A stretch of DNA of 64,000 bases from Brienomyrus brachyistius (Eukaryota > Chordata > Actinopteri > Osteoglossiformes > Mormyridae). The position numbers were made by a program, and so were the translations under genes. The notes beneath the pieces were generated by a model. That model saw only the letters and a program-made list of their open reading frames with translations, ran no database searches and had not been told where the DNA came from. Position 1 is the stretch's first letter. Every line of letters begins with the position of its first letter. Location of the stretch: contig NC_064552.1 of the NCBI RefSeq assembly GCF_023856365.1, positions 7,741,160 through 7,805,159 on the forward strand, given 5' to 3'. Shown here piece by piece: positions 37,690-47,863 of the stretch.

Positions 37690-39531
37690 CTTCATGTAAA
37701 TGTCTAGTAGTGTGTGTGGGGAGCCACAAACCCCACCCCCCAGGACATGAAGCAGACATGGAGGAGACCCGGGCCCCAGATACCCAGAGGCCCCCCAGGG
37801 CATGGGAGCCCTCGGAGGACCACCGCAGGGAGTATTGCAGCCCCCACCCAGAAAAGGGCAGAGGAGAGCTCCGGAGGGAGGTCATCCAGCAGCCACAGTG
37901 CAGGAGCCCCAGGGGGCCGTGGCGGCGAGCCCGCAGGCTCTGCCGGCGGCCAGCCACACCAGGGCAGACCGCTGCCCAGGCCCAGAGATCCAGGGCCTCT
38001 CCCCACCCCCCAGCAGGGGCCCGACAGAGCCAGGAGGCCAGACCCTGCCAGGCAACCGCAGAGAGTGAGCCAGTACCCACCCGAGCATCCAGCCCTGGAC
38101 ATTGAGACCCACCAACGCACCAGTGGCCGGGGGCCCCATCCACCGGCAGGGAGTGTGGCAGGGGGGAACAGAGCCCGAGATGTTATTTCAGGTGGAGTCT
38201 AGGACCCAACCTGACACATGCGTTTAGACAAACAAGCGCACACATACAAATGCATATGTTCCCACCCTCATGCACACATAAACAAATATTCACACATTCA
38301 CCCAACATAGAGACACACAGAAATGAACACCGTACACATACTCTCACTCCCCATATATACTCTATGTGGACCCCCCCCTTTTTTTTTTCCTCTGGCGTGG
38401 AGACCAGAAGACCACCCCGGACCCCGCAGCAGCCGAGAAGCACACCAGCCCGACCGGACGGCCAGCTCTTCTTCTCAGCCCCCAGCTCCAGATGGCGAAC
38501 AGAAAAATGGGGTGGGAAAAGACCCCATGACCCCCTTCCCCCACTCAGATGTGGTGTTGGTGCAAGTTGTTCTAAAGTGCTTTTAAAACACGGGAAGAGC
38601 ATGGCGATAACTACCCCCTGCCAACCAACAGCTGGTGTTAGCTCAGCCCCTCCCCAGAACCCTCAATGTCTATGTGTGATTAAAATTGAGATGTGGGCCC
38701 TGGCACCAGAGGTAAGGCTGAATGAACAGACCGCCCTCTGGATGCCATTCTGTGTGCCCACCCCCAAGGCCCTAAATGTATGTGTCGTGAGAGAGTAAGT
38801 AATGAGAGTGTCTAAGTTGTGATGTATGATTGAGATGCAGGTGGTCGCGAGGGGACAGAGGAGGAATACCTCCCCCGTATCCCAGCCACGCACCTGCACC
38901 TCAAAGCCCTATGTGTGTGGTGGTGTGATGGAGCGGGAGGAGGGAAGCACTTGGGGAGTGAATGGGGGGGCAAAGTACCCCCCCTCTGGAGCCAGCTCCC
39001 CCGCTGACCCCCATAGGCACCCCCGTCCCCCGAAATCCACCCAGGGCGGGGGGGGCCCAGGCCCATCTAGACCGGGGCCCACAGAGCCCAGGGTGGCCCA
39101 CCGGACCCCACCACAGAGGAAAAACTACACCTAGGGACCCCCTGCGGACAGATGGTAACAACCTCCCCGCCAGCTAAGGAGGCCCCCAGCTCCACCAATG
39201 CGCCGAAGGCCCCCGCACCGGGGCCGAGCCCCAGTACATGCACCAACCCACACCAGGACTCGAGGCTCCCCGGCCCAGCCGGAACCCCAGCCCAGAGCCA
39301 GGCCGGTAACCTACATCCGCCGGCACAGGCTCCCCCAGCAGCGCCGCCTGCAGCCGCCAGAATGACCCCACCCAAGAGCCACCAAAGCCCCATTCAGGCC
39401 AGGACCGCAGTCCCAGCGCCGAACCCCCCAGCAACCCACCCCAGGGAACCCTCAGACGCTCCGAGCCAATATGCCCCCCCCACGCCAACGACAATAACCA
39501 AAGCGGGACAAAACTGCGACCCCCACCCCCA
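37690..39531 (-). repeat. C-rich strand-asymmetric tract, probable L1 3' UTR
   Basis: About 1.8 kb in which the plus strand is strikingly rich in C and poor in T, with many CCCC and CCCCC runs; the complement is G-rich. It abuts the 3' end of the minus-strand L1 coding remains at 39532. On that strand it would be a G-rich 3' UTR, as L1 elements often have. Open frames here on both strands are proline- or glycine-rich artefacts of composition. Confidence 0.45.
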
Positions 39532-41238
39532 CTAGGTGATGGAGCTGATCAAAGGAGCCCAGAGAGATTGATCTAGTGTGGCGGCAGAAGCTGTATCAAG
39601 ACTAATATGGTTCAACAAACTGTCTCTATATTGGTTGATATTAAGATTATTTTTATTTTTCCAGTTCATAAGGACATTCTTCTTAGCAATGCATAGGGCG
39701 GTGAAAGCCATGTGGATTGTGTTAAAATCTGTAGTAACACCATCTAGGTCGCCCAACAAGCAGACTGAAGGAGAGGCTGGAATGGTACATTTCAGACACT
39801 TTGATAAGTCCTCACAAATCCTGCGCCAGAACATCTGAGCAGGTGGACAGAACCAAAAAAACATGGATGTAATTGTCAGGTGTATCGCCTTGACAGTGTG
39901 AGCATTTGTTAGAAGACATAAAACCCATCCTGATGCCCTGTATAGTGCACTCTATGCAGGACTTTGTATTGTATTAATTGTAAACTGGGATTTCTAATCA
40001 GTTCAAAGGTTTTTAAACATATCTTAGACCAGAAATTGTGGTCCCAGCTGACTGATAGATCTGCCTCCCATTTTGCAATAGGAAGTGATATTGATTCATC
40101 CATTTTAGAAAGTATCCTGTATATTTTAGACAGTAATTTGGGGGGTTTGAGATTAAGGAATTCTGCCACACTTGATGGTATTTGTAATTTGATTTGATTA
40201 GACCTTAATTTCTTTTTTTACTATAGATTAAACTTGTTGATATTCTAAAAATCTATTCTTGTTAATCCTATATCATTTAACTAATATGTCAAAGGGAATA
40301 AAGTCTATTCCTTCGAATATATGTACCAAGTATTTAATACCTTTACAACTCCAGTCTGGGAAGTTTATATTATTGTTTAGTAGTACGTTAGGGTAGTTCC
40401 AGATGGGAGTACGCTTGCATGTGATTAATGAAAACTCAGTCATTTTTAGAAACTCCCACCATGCTGTTAGAGAAGAGCTTACACTGATGCTTTTGAAGCA
40501 TTCATGTCATTTGATGTTTGAGCTAATGAATGGTAGATCCGAAATCTCTATATTATTGCATAGTGCCTGTTCTACGTCTAGCCAAGGCTCATCTAAGAGG
40601 GTATGTTTTAACCATCCTGAGATGTTTTGGAGCCTGTTGGCTAAGAAATAGTGCTGAAAGTTAGGCAGATCTAGTCCTCCTTTGTCCTTGGTCCTTTGCA
40701 GTGTTTTTAAGCTAATACGTGGGGGTTTATCTTTCCAGAGGAATTTAGAAATGTCCAGAGATCTAAACCAGTCAGGTGGTCGTTTACTCGGAATCATTGC
40801 AAATAAATAATTAATTCTTGGCAAAACCATCATTTTTATTGAGGTGACCCTTCCCATAAGTGATCTAACCAGATCATCTTCTACTTTCTTTAAAAGTGGG
40901 ATATGGTTTAGCTTAGTTAAATCTGCCAGCCTAGGTGAAACATAAATACCTAAATATTTAATATCTTGAGACTGCAGTGGAGTGGTAGAATTATTCTGGA
41001 AGGAGCAATTAATTGGAAGAACTGTAGATTTTAACCAATTTATCGAATAATCTGAGACTCTGGAGAAAGAGTTTATTAATGTAATTACCTCAGAAACAGT
41101 GGTTTGTGAATGCTGGAGAAAAAGTAACACATCATCTGCATAAAGACGTACCTTATGTTGTACATTCCTAATGCCTTTAATCACTATAGCCTGTCTAATT
41201 GCTGCTGCTAGTGGTTCAATAAAAATTGCAAATAACTT
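39532..41238 (-). mobile_element. Fish L1-type LINE, 3' part of ORF2, broken
   Basis: Successive minus-strand frames give the RT and C-terminal part of an L1 ORF2. 41184-40507 has VRLYADDVLLFL, SINWLKSTVLPI, IKYLGIYVSP and FLWKDKPPRISLKTLQ. 40169-39909 has an LNLKPPKLLSKIYRIL piece. 39864-39532 has MFFWFCPPAQMFWRRI and the terminal NWKNKNNLNI region. Frames are broken between the pieces, so the copy is dead. YADD is intact. Homology of the bcl2l10-like duplication starts immediately beyond it at about 41239. Confidence 0.85.
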
Positions 41239-44200
41239 GTTACATTTTAAGTGTGTTTCTTTTAAATAAATTTTTTTTTTATCATAACAAAATTATGAAG
41301 AACGTAGCCCAATTTGGCTAGGGGGAGTCAATTTTTCAGAATTTGTAATTTTCAAAAGTGTTAATAAAGAAAAAACATCTGAGAATTTAATGAATGATAT
41401 ACTCTTTGATAGAAACATTTGCAGAAATGAACCATCAAATCAGTCTTAGACTTTTTTGGATAATACAAGTTTTATTCACTGTAACAATCCAGGACAGACA
41501 ATGCACGTTTCTGGTAGTATGTCCTGTCTAGCAGACTCATGTTCCTGGCAGTTGCTTGATTATAATGCATGAAGATGGGACTGAGCATGGTAGGGTTCTT
41601 TTTAGCAGGTAACAGATCTATTAAAAAACAATAGAGAGGCAGATGTTAAGTGAAACATCTCTGTGACCTTGTCTTTAAGCATTGTAAGTTGGCTCCTCGC
41701 TGCTTGAGCTTGCTGTGTTAGCAACTAGCTAGTAAACTATATACATAAATCACAAACTTCATAATATAACATGCAAATCCCAAACAAAATCTTTAATCTA
41801 ACAAAATTCCCACACCCATTTAATGTCAGACGTTATATTAGTAGAACGTCTCTCATTTGAGTCTCTTTAAATCTGTTATTGCAAGTTACTTAAAACTTAA
41901 AAAAACAACACTTCCACTAGATTAAAATATACTACTTTCATAAAAAGGGGAGAAAATGTTTAGCACAATTAATTTAATTCTAACTATTAACATTTTTTGG
42001 AGGTTTTACACTGTACAACTGTATGGGTAACAATGTCATAAAATGAAACAAATATACAGACTATAGGTAATTTCACATTTTCAAGAAATGGGTCATGGGT
42101 AATGGGAAACAACAGTGAACCATATGTACATTAACAAATTAACAAAAACTTGATCAAAAAACTTTTAGGAAAACATTTCTTTGAAAAGCATGGAAAGGAA
42201 ATACTCTAACATACAAGAAGAAAGGCGACTGCCAACTTTGCAGCTGTGAGGAGAGCAGGTGACTCTGGATATCTCGGACTGAATATCCGAGTATAGTCCA
42301 CGAACCCCCTCTATACAAGAGACAGAGAGAGGATAAATGGCAGTTATAACCTTGGAGACAAAGAGGAGGAGACACCGAAGCAGGCACGGGTAAAAGCAAA
42401 CATATCTGTCAGTCTTTAAAGGATGAAGGTTGATTCTCAAGACTCAGTCCAACATTTTCCCCACTTATTGATCACCATGGAAGGAGAAACATACATAAAC
42501 CTTGGGTTGGCAGGTTGAAATATCAAGACAGACATTTCAGGAACAAAATTTTGAAAAAGATGTCTTTGTGTAATAAATTAACCCTGAATTCCTTTAAAGA
42601 GTAGCATTTACCAAGATAACTAGAAATTGATTTCTGGTATCAATATAACTAATGAGATATTAGGCTTTGTTCACTGAAACACAGCAGAAATGCTGAGCAA
42701 AATGCTGAGAACATGTTCTCCCAGATTCCACATTCTTGGAGTGCTTTGGTGGTATAACCACCAAACTTTCTAACACAGGCAAGACAACCACGGACAAAAA
42801 AATATATATAACAAGAAACTTCATAAAAGGAGCAGTTTTTGATTACAAAATTACATGCACCTACCCAGCCTCCATTTTGGATCATCCATTCTTCTTTTTC
42901 ATTACAGAGAACATCGGTTATCATTTCTGCTAGCCGTCTGCAGCAGGAGACATCTTCATCTATGGCAGACATTTGTACTGCCAGTATTCCCGTGAAGGCG
43001 AAGAGAATCACAACCTGACCCCAACTCATGTCTTCATTATCAGTCATGTCCAGCATCACACTCCTTAGTTTGGTCCAGGTGTTCAAGTGACATGTGATTA
43101 AGAATGACTGCATGAGATGGCGCAGTTCGATCCCATACATATATTCCACCTCCTTTGCCAGGTAACGCATGGCTTTTGCTGACTCGCTGGGAGGTGTCCT
43201 CCTGATTCCCATGCAAAATTGCATGTAGTCATTAGCCACGATTAGAGTTTCGTCACGCAATGAGGTGGCCATATTCACTGAAAAGAGACAAGAAACACTG
43301 CTATGCTTTGGATACTCAATGACTGGATAATTATCGGCTGTCAGAAATACAACAATAAAACCATATTTTTGGTGAAAATAAGCAAATTTTCACGTTAAAT
43401 TTCTTCATGGTGCCAAAGATATGCAATTTTGAGTGGGACAAATGGTATAAAAATATATAACAACAATATACATCATATTAATATATCAACGCCATGACAC
43501 CATCCATGCTATTATATATACATAGAGACCATAACTATTCAGGTACCTTCCTCCTGCACTGGCGTTTTCCTAAACCGCCGGTAGAGGTACGCTGCACCAG
43601 CGGCAGCAGCTACCACTCCAGTTGCACACGCAAATTTCATGATTCCCATCTTCCTATCCGAAACGAAATGAGTATTGTTTCCTATCCTGTAGCATATATA
43701 AGCGTCTCCGTTACTAGGGAGATTGTGACGTAAATTCGGAACGTTCTAAAGAACTTCAAAAAAAAAAAAAAAAACTGGCAATTTACGTCACACCATGCTG
43801 CCCACTGAAAGCAAAGATCGTTATCTGACATGTTGGTGCATTTCGCGCACGGTCGAGACACTTTGTGGGTATTAGTGATGGGTGAATATTTTAGGACATG
43901 TCATCTAAAAGATTCGTTATGATTCATTCACCAACTCGTTCAGTGGCAATTCTTGTTTACCTAAAATTGCTCTGAAACACCTGTTTTCCGATATGTCAAC
44001 GAGAAAATTGCTAAGGAGCAAGCTAAATACCACAAACAAGTAGGGTAGCCTACTTTGGTCAGTTGGCTGGCATGAGATTTTAAATTCTAGTTAAGTCTGC
44101 ACACGCATTTACATGTATACAGGTAACAGTTTCTGTAAAGTTTGCAAACTATCCCCAAGTTTTGATGTAGTTAATTCTAGGTTCACAATGGAACGAAATT

Positions 44201-44722
44201 TGTATTGAAATCTGTAAGATTTCTTGCATGAGCGTGAGTGTCGCCAGATACATGAGAGTTTGCAACCCCGAATAAGTAATGTGAGAAGTATTTTTTATTG
44301 AATTATAGTCTGTCTCTTAACATTGTACCTTAGATTCTCATGTCTGTTAAAAACGCAAACCTAGCAGCTTATCATGCAGTCAACTAACGAGTCCAAGCGC
44401 TAACAAACATTGGTCAAAATCGTTTAAAAACGTGAAAATATTCTATCTCTAAAATCCAAATATGAAACAAAATTTGACTTGCCAAATGTCCCGTCTAATT
44501 ATAGAACTTTTTAGGCGTAAAAAATAAACATCCCACTTGCCGAATACAGATGAGTTATCGATCCTCACAAGGGAAAAGGGTGTGGCTCCAGCCTCTCTCG
44601 CTCCCGCCTAAACAATACTACGTTAATCTTATTTGGCATTTTTTGAATACATGTTTTTTGTTTAGTTTAGATAGTTTTCTACCTCAGAATTTAAAAACGT
44701 TTTTAAGAGACCAAAAATAGAG
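41239..44722. repeat. Segmental duplication unit A (direct copy of 47569-50850)
   Basis: Sequence from CTTGTTACATTTTAAGTGTG through the gene and its upstream DNA to about GACAGATACTTG aligns with 47569-50850. Non-coding identity is about 94-98% by eye, apart from small indels, a longer stretch around 43950-44400 present only here, and a SINE present only in unit B. Confidence 0.9.
41537..43649 (-). CDS. BCL2-family protein, bcl2l10/nrz-like, copy 1
   Basis: Predicted 198 aa. Exons on the minus strand are 43649-43547, 43277-42865 and 41617-41537; GT/AG, phases 1 and 0. Exon 1 encodes MGIMKFACATGVVAAAAGAA then YLYRRFRK: a hydrophobic helix with basic residues after it. Exon 2 carries the fold: a BH4-like ANDYMQFCMG, TPPSESAKAMRYLAKEVEYM as in fish Bcl2l10/Nrz with BH3-like character, BH1 DNEDMSWGQVVILFAFTGIL and BH2 EWMIQNGGW. 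The BH2 Trp at an exon end is the conserved BCL2-family intron site. Exon 3 adds a short tail with no membrane segment, 5 residues longer than in copies 2 and 3 (CAA instead of a TAA stop). The poly(A) signal is at 41471-41476. Family is sure; the exact symbol and death-promoting or protective role are not. Confidence 0.82.
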
Positions 44723-45069
44723 ACAGATACTTGTTGCAGTCAGTTCTTTCCTGCTTTATTTTAAGTTTGCCCTTTAACATATTTGTATTATACTGTTTTA
44801 CACATTGCTACATTATTATACGGTTTTGTTCATTCCAGCTATGTATTACTTTGAATATTTGAAAATCAATAAATAACCTTTTGTAATTTTAAGGGAATTT
44901 TGTACGTAAATAGTAAAATTTGTTTGAAAATAAATATTCGTCACCTGACATTGTTTATTTAAATGTATGTCAGAATAGGGTTATTTTTATTATTTTGAAT
45001 ACTATTGATAATTATCGATGTCGATCAATGCAGGAAAAATTATCGTGATGATTTTTTTTGTCATATCCA
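44723..45069. other. AT-rich DNA between duplication unit A and hAT relic
   Basis: Nothing recognised. Confidence 0.4.
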
Positions 45070-46159
45070 CGTAGTGCTGCAACGATTCATCGAGCAACTC
45101 GGATAACTGGATTACAAAAAAATCCTCGATGCAAATTCTTTGCTTCTATGCTTCGTATAATCCGCACAACTATGTACTGCTTAGTGATCACTGCGTTTCA
45201 CTCGGACTATTACTGTCGCTGCCTTACGTGTAGCAGGTTTGATTTTATGGCGCAATGGAGGAAAACAAGGAAAATAGTCAGAGAAAAAGACGAAAAGTGT
45301 CTAAAGTTTGGGAACAAAAGAAAAGCGAAAATACCGTACAGTGTGTCCATTGTAAAACTAAACTAGATTACCACAACAGCACAACCTCAACGATTCAGCA
45401 TCTTAATAGAAAACACCCAGTCTATGCATCCAGTCCACAGAGCGGAACCAGTACAAGGTGAGCGCGAGCGCTTCACTCACATCTGCGGCTAAAATAGACC
45501 TGCGACAGAAACGTATTTATGGGCATATGTGTGAATTTAAAAAGTACAACAAGATTCAGCCCAAGCAACCCCTATTTTTCCTCAACAAAAACACCGATAA
45601 CACAACAGCAGTGAAAATGATGCTGTCGTAGTTTAATTAACATGGAGCTGGAGCCTGTCTATACACTAACAGCAAAGAGACGGTTCCGTTACAGAGATGG
45701 TGAACTCAGGTGGAGTGACGGAAAACAGTAGCAGTGCTTGTAATCACTACTAAACCTTTACTGGTAAAGAGCTGACGAGAGTCCTTAATCAAACCAGCTG
45801 TTCAACAAGCTGAAAGAAAAGCAATGTTTTCCCATCCACCGCCGTTTGTCTTCCACAGCAGCAAGGCTACAGTAAAGCTATACAAGTTGAAATAGAAGCT
45901 ATTTGTATGTAGATAAACTGTTAGCTTAGTCTGACACAATATTTAAATTTGGCAACCTGTAGCAGGCTGACAGCAGCAGTACGTCACACTTTGTGACAGT
46001 GATACCTGCTGCATGCAGGGGTGAGTCTAAAGGGGAGCATGGGGTGTACTCAACTAGATCTATTTCAAGGCTTTAATAATATTATCCTGCAGATTTAGAT
46101 TAATATGAATAATATTACATAATTATAATAATATAAATTGTGAGGGAATGGTGTGTGTG
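45070..46159 (+). mobile_element. hAT (ZBED-type) transposon relic, 5' part
   Basis: Starts with a hAT-like end, AGTGCTGCAACGATTCATCG. The frame 45255-45461 encodes a BED zinc finger: KVWEQKKSENTVQCVHCKTK, LDYHNSTTSTIQHLNRKHP, with the C-x2-C...H-x4-H pattern. The frame ends soon after, and 45470-46159 is non-coding debris. The element's C-terminal piece appears at 47095-47398 beyond inserted retroposons. Confidence 0.75.
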
Positions 46160-46291
46160 TGTGTGTGTGCCCTGCGATGGGCTGGCCCCCCATCCTGGGT
46201 TGTTCCCTGCCTCGTACCCATTGCTTCCAGGATAGGCTCCAGACCCCCCGCGACCCAGTAGGATAAGCGGTTTGGAAAATGGATGGATGGA
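46160..46291 (+). repeat. 5'-truncated SINE fragment
   Basis: Same family as 14886: GCCCTGCGATGGGCTGGCC through GGATAAGCGGTTTGG and an ATGGATGGATGG tail. A short GT repeat precedes it. Confidence 0.85.
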
Positions 46292-47094
46292 TTTTCGTTA
46301 AATGCCAGGGGGTTAAGAAATATCATTAAACGTAAAGCATTATTTTTATTTGCAAAACAGCAGAACACAGATTTATGTTTTTACCAGGAATCTCACTCAG
46401 TTTCAAAGGATGTTAATTTTTGGAGAAGTCAGTGGGGTTATGATCTATGGTTTTCTCATTGCAGTGAAATATTAGCAGGTGTGTTAACTGTAAAACATAG
46501 GTTTAACGGCAATATTATACACACAGATGCCGACCCAAAAGGACATTTTATTTGTCAGGTCATTAATCACAATAATGTTACTTTTATTATTTAAAATGTG
46601 TATGGGCACAACTCATGTGCAGAGAACATACAATTGTTTATGAGCATAGAAAACAGGCTTAAACACTGGTTGGCTCATTTCTCTAACTCCCATATAATGA
46701 TGGGAGGGGATTTTAGTGTAGTCTTAAATCCTCAGATTGATTGATGGCCACATGTTTGCAGTAGTAGAAACACTTTTCTTAAATCTTTCATGGAAAATTT
46801 TGATTTGGTGGATGTATTGAGAGCCAAATTTCCAGATACGGTTATGTTCACCTGGAATAACAAAGACCATGCAAGGCTATCTATCCCATGCTGACTTTTG
46901 GTTGGTCTCCAATTGTATTAAAGAGCAGGATATGACAGTGAATATTTTCCCCTGTCCCATTAGTGACCATAAAGCTATATCAATCTCTATAAATGTATTC
47001 CCCTCAAATAGTGGCTATATCAAGGCCAATTACTGAAAATTAAACAACTTTCTTCTTGGTTATGAAGAAGTGAAATCCAGTATTTCACAGTTAA
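46283..47094 (+). mobile_element. L1-type LINE endonuclease fragment
   Basis: Starts directly at the SINE tail. It encodes FSLNARGLRNIIKRKALFLF, TDLCFYQESHS, then with stops HIMMGGDFSVVLNPQID and a later ISDHKAISISI piece. These are the catalytic segments of the L1 apurinic endonuclease (QE, GGDF, SDH). In-frame stops and shifts make it dead, and the RT region is missing. Confidence 0.75.
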
Positions 47095-47398
47095 TTGCAC
47101 ATTTCCTCAATAAAGCCAAAGAAGAGAATTCATTCTGTTCTGTCATTACACCAGAAGCTGAAGAAGGAGCACCAGCATCAGCGAAAAAAGTCGACTGAAG
47201 CTGAACTCAAAAACTATCTCCAAACACTTTGTGTGGACAGTGAAATCAGTCCTATGGAATGGTGGAAAGCCTTCATGAGCCTTTCCTAAAAGTGAGCCTC
47301 CTAGCTAAGCAGTATCTTTGTATTCCTGCCACCAATTTGCCTTCAGAAAGGTTCCAAATGATTCTAGATGCAGTTCTAATCAAGATTTTTTTGAGATG
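47095..47398 (+). pseudogene. hAT transposase C-terminal dimerisation domain, frameshifted
   Basis: Encodes AELKNYLQTL...PMEWWKAF, then in another frame FLKVSLLAKQYLCIPATNLP followed by SERF. WW-K and SLLAKQYLCIPATNLPSER are the signature of the hAT dimerisation region. One frameshift lies near 47280. Probably the far end of the BED-finger element at 45070. Confidence 0.8.
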
Positions 47399-47863
47399 AA
47401 AAATAAAGTTAGATATTGTTTGCCAGCATTACAGACTTGGCATTGTTTTATGTTTGTTCTTTAGCATACTTGCACTGTTAAACTATACACAGTTTATTTT
47501 ATTTTTTTAATTTGAAGCACTACATGTTCCTAACATTATGAATACTTGAAAAATCCTAAACTTGTTACATTTTAAGTGTGTTTCTTTTAAATAAAAGTTT
47601 TTTATCATAACAAAATTATGAAGAACGTAGCCCAATTTGGCTAGGGGGAGTCAATTTTTCAGAATTTGTCATTTTCAAAAGTGTTAATAAAGAAAAAACA
47701 TCTGAGAATCTAATGAATGATATACTCTTTCATAGAAACATTTGCAGAAATGAACCATCGAACTTTTCTGGATAATACAAGTTTTATTCACTGTAACAAT
47801 CCAGGACAGATAATGCACGTTTCTGGTAGAATGTCCTGTCTAGCAGACTCTTGTTCCTGGCAA

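Noticed and set aside
37599..39535. Several 100-180-codon frames on both strands
   Set aside because: All are Pro/Gly/Ala/Arg-rich, overlap each other and follow from the C-rich composition; no domain is recognisable.
42154..42440. A second small conserved protein downstream of the BCL2-like exons (also 48463-48747 and 63015-63299)
   Set aside because: The frame shifts between copies through indels, and it lies within intron 2; similarity simply reflects recent duplication.
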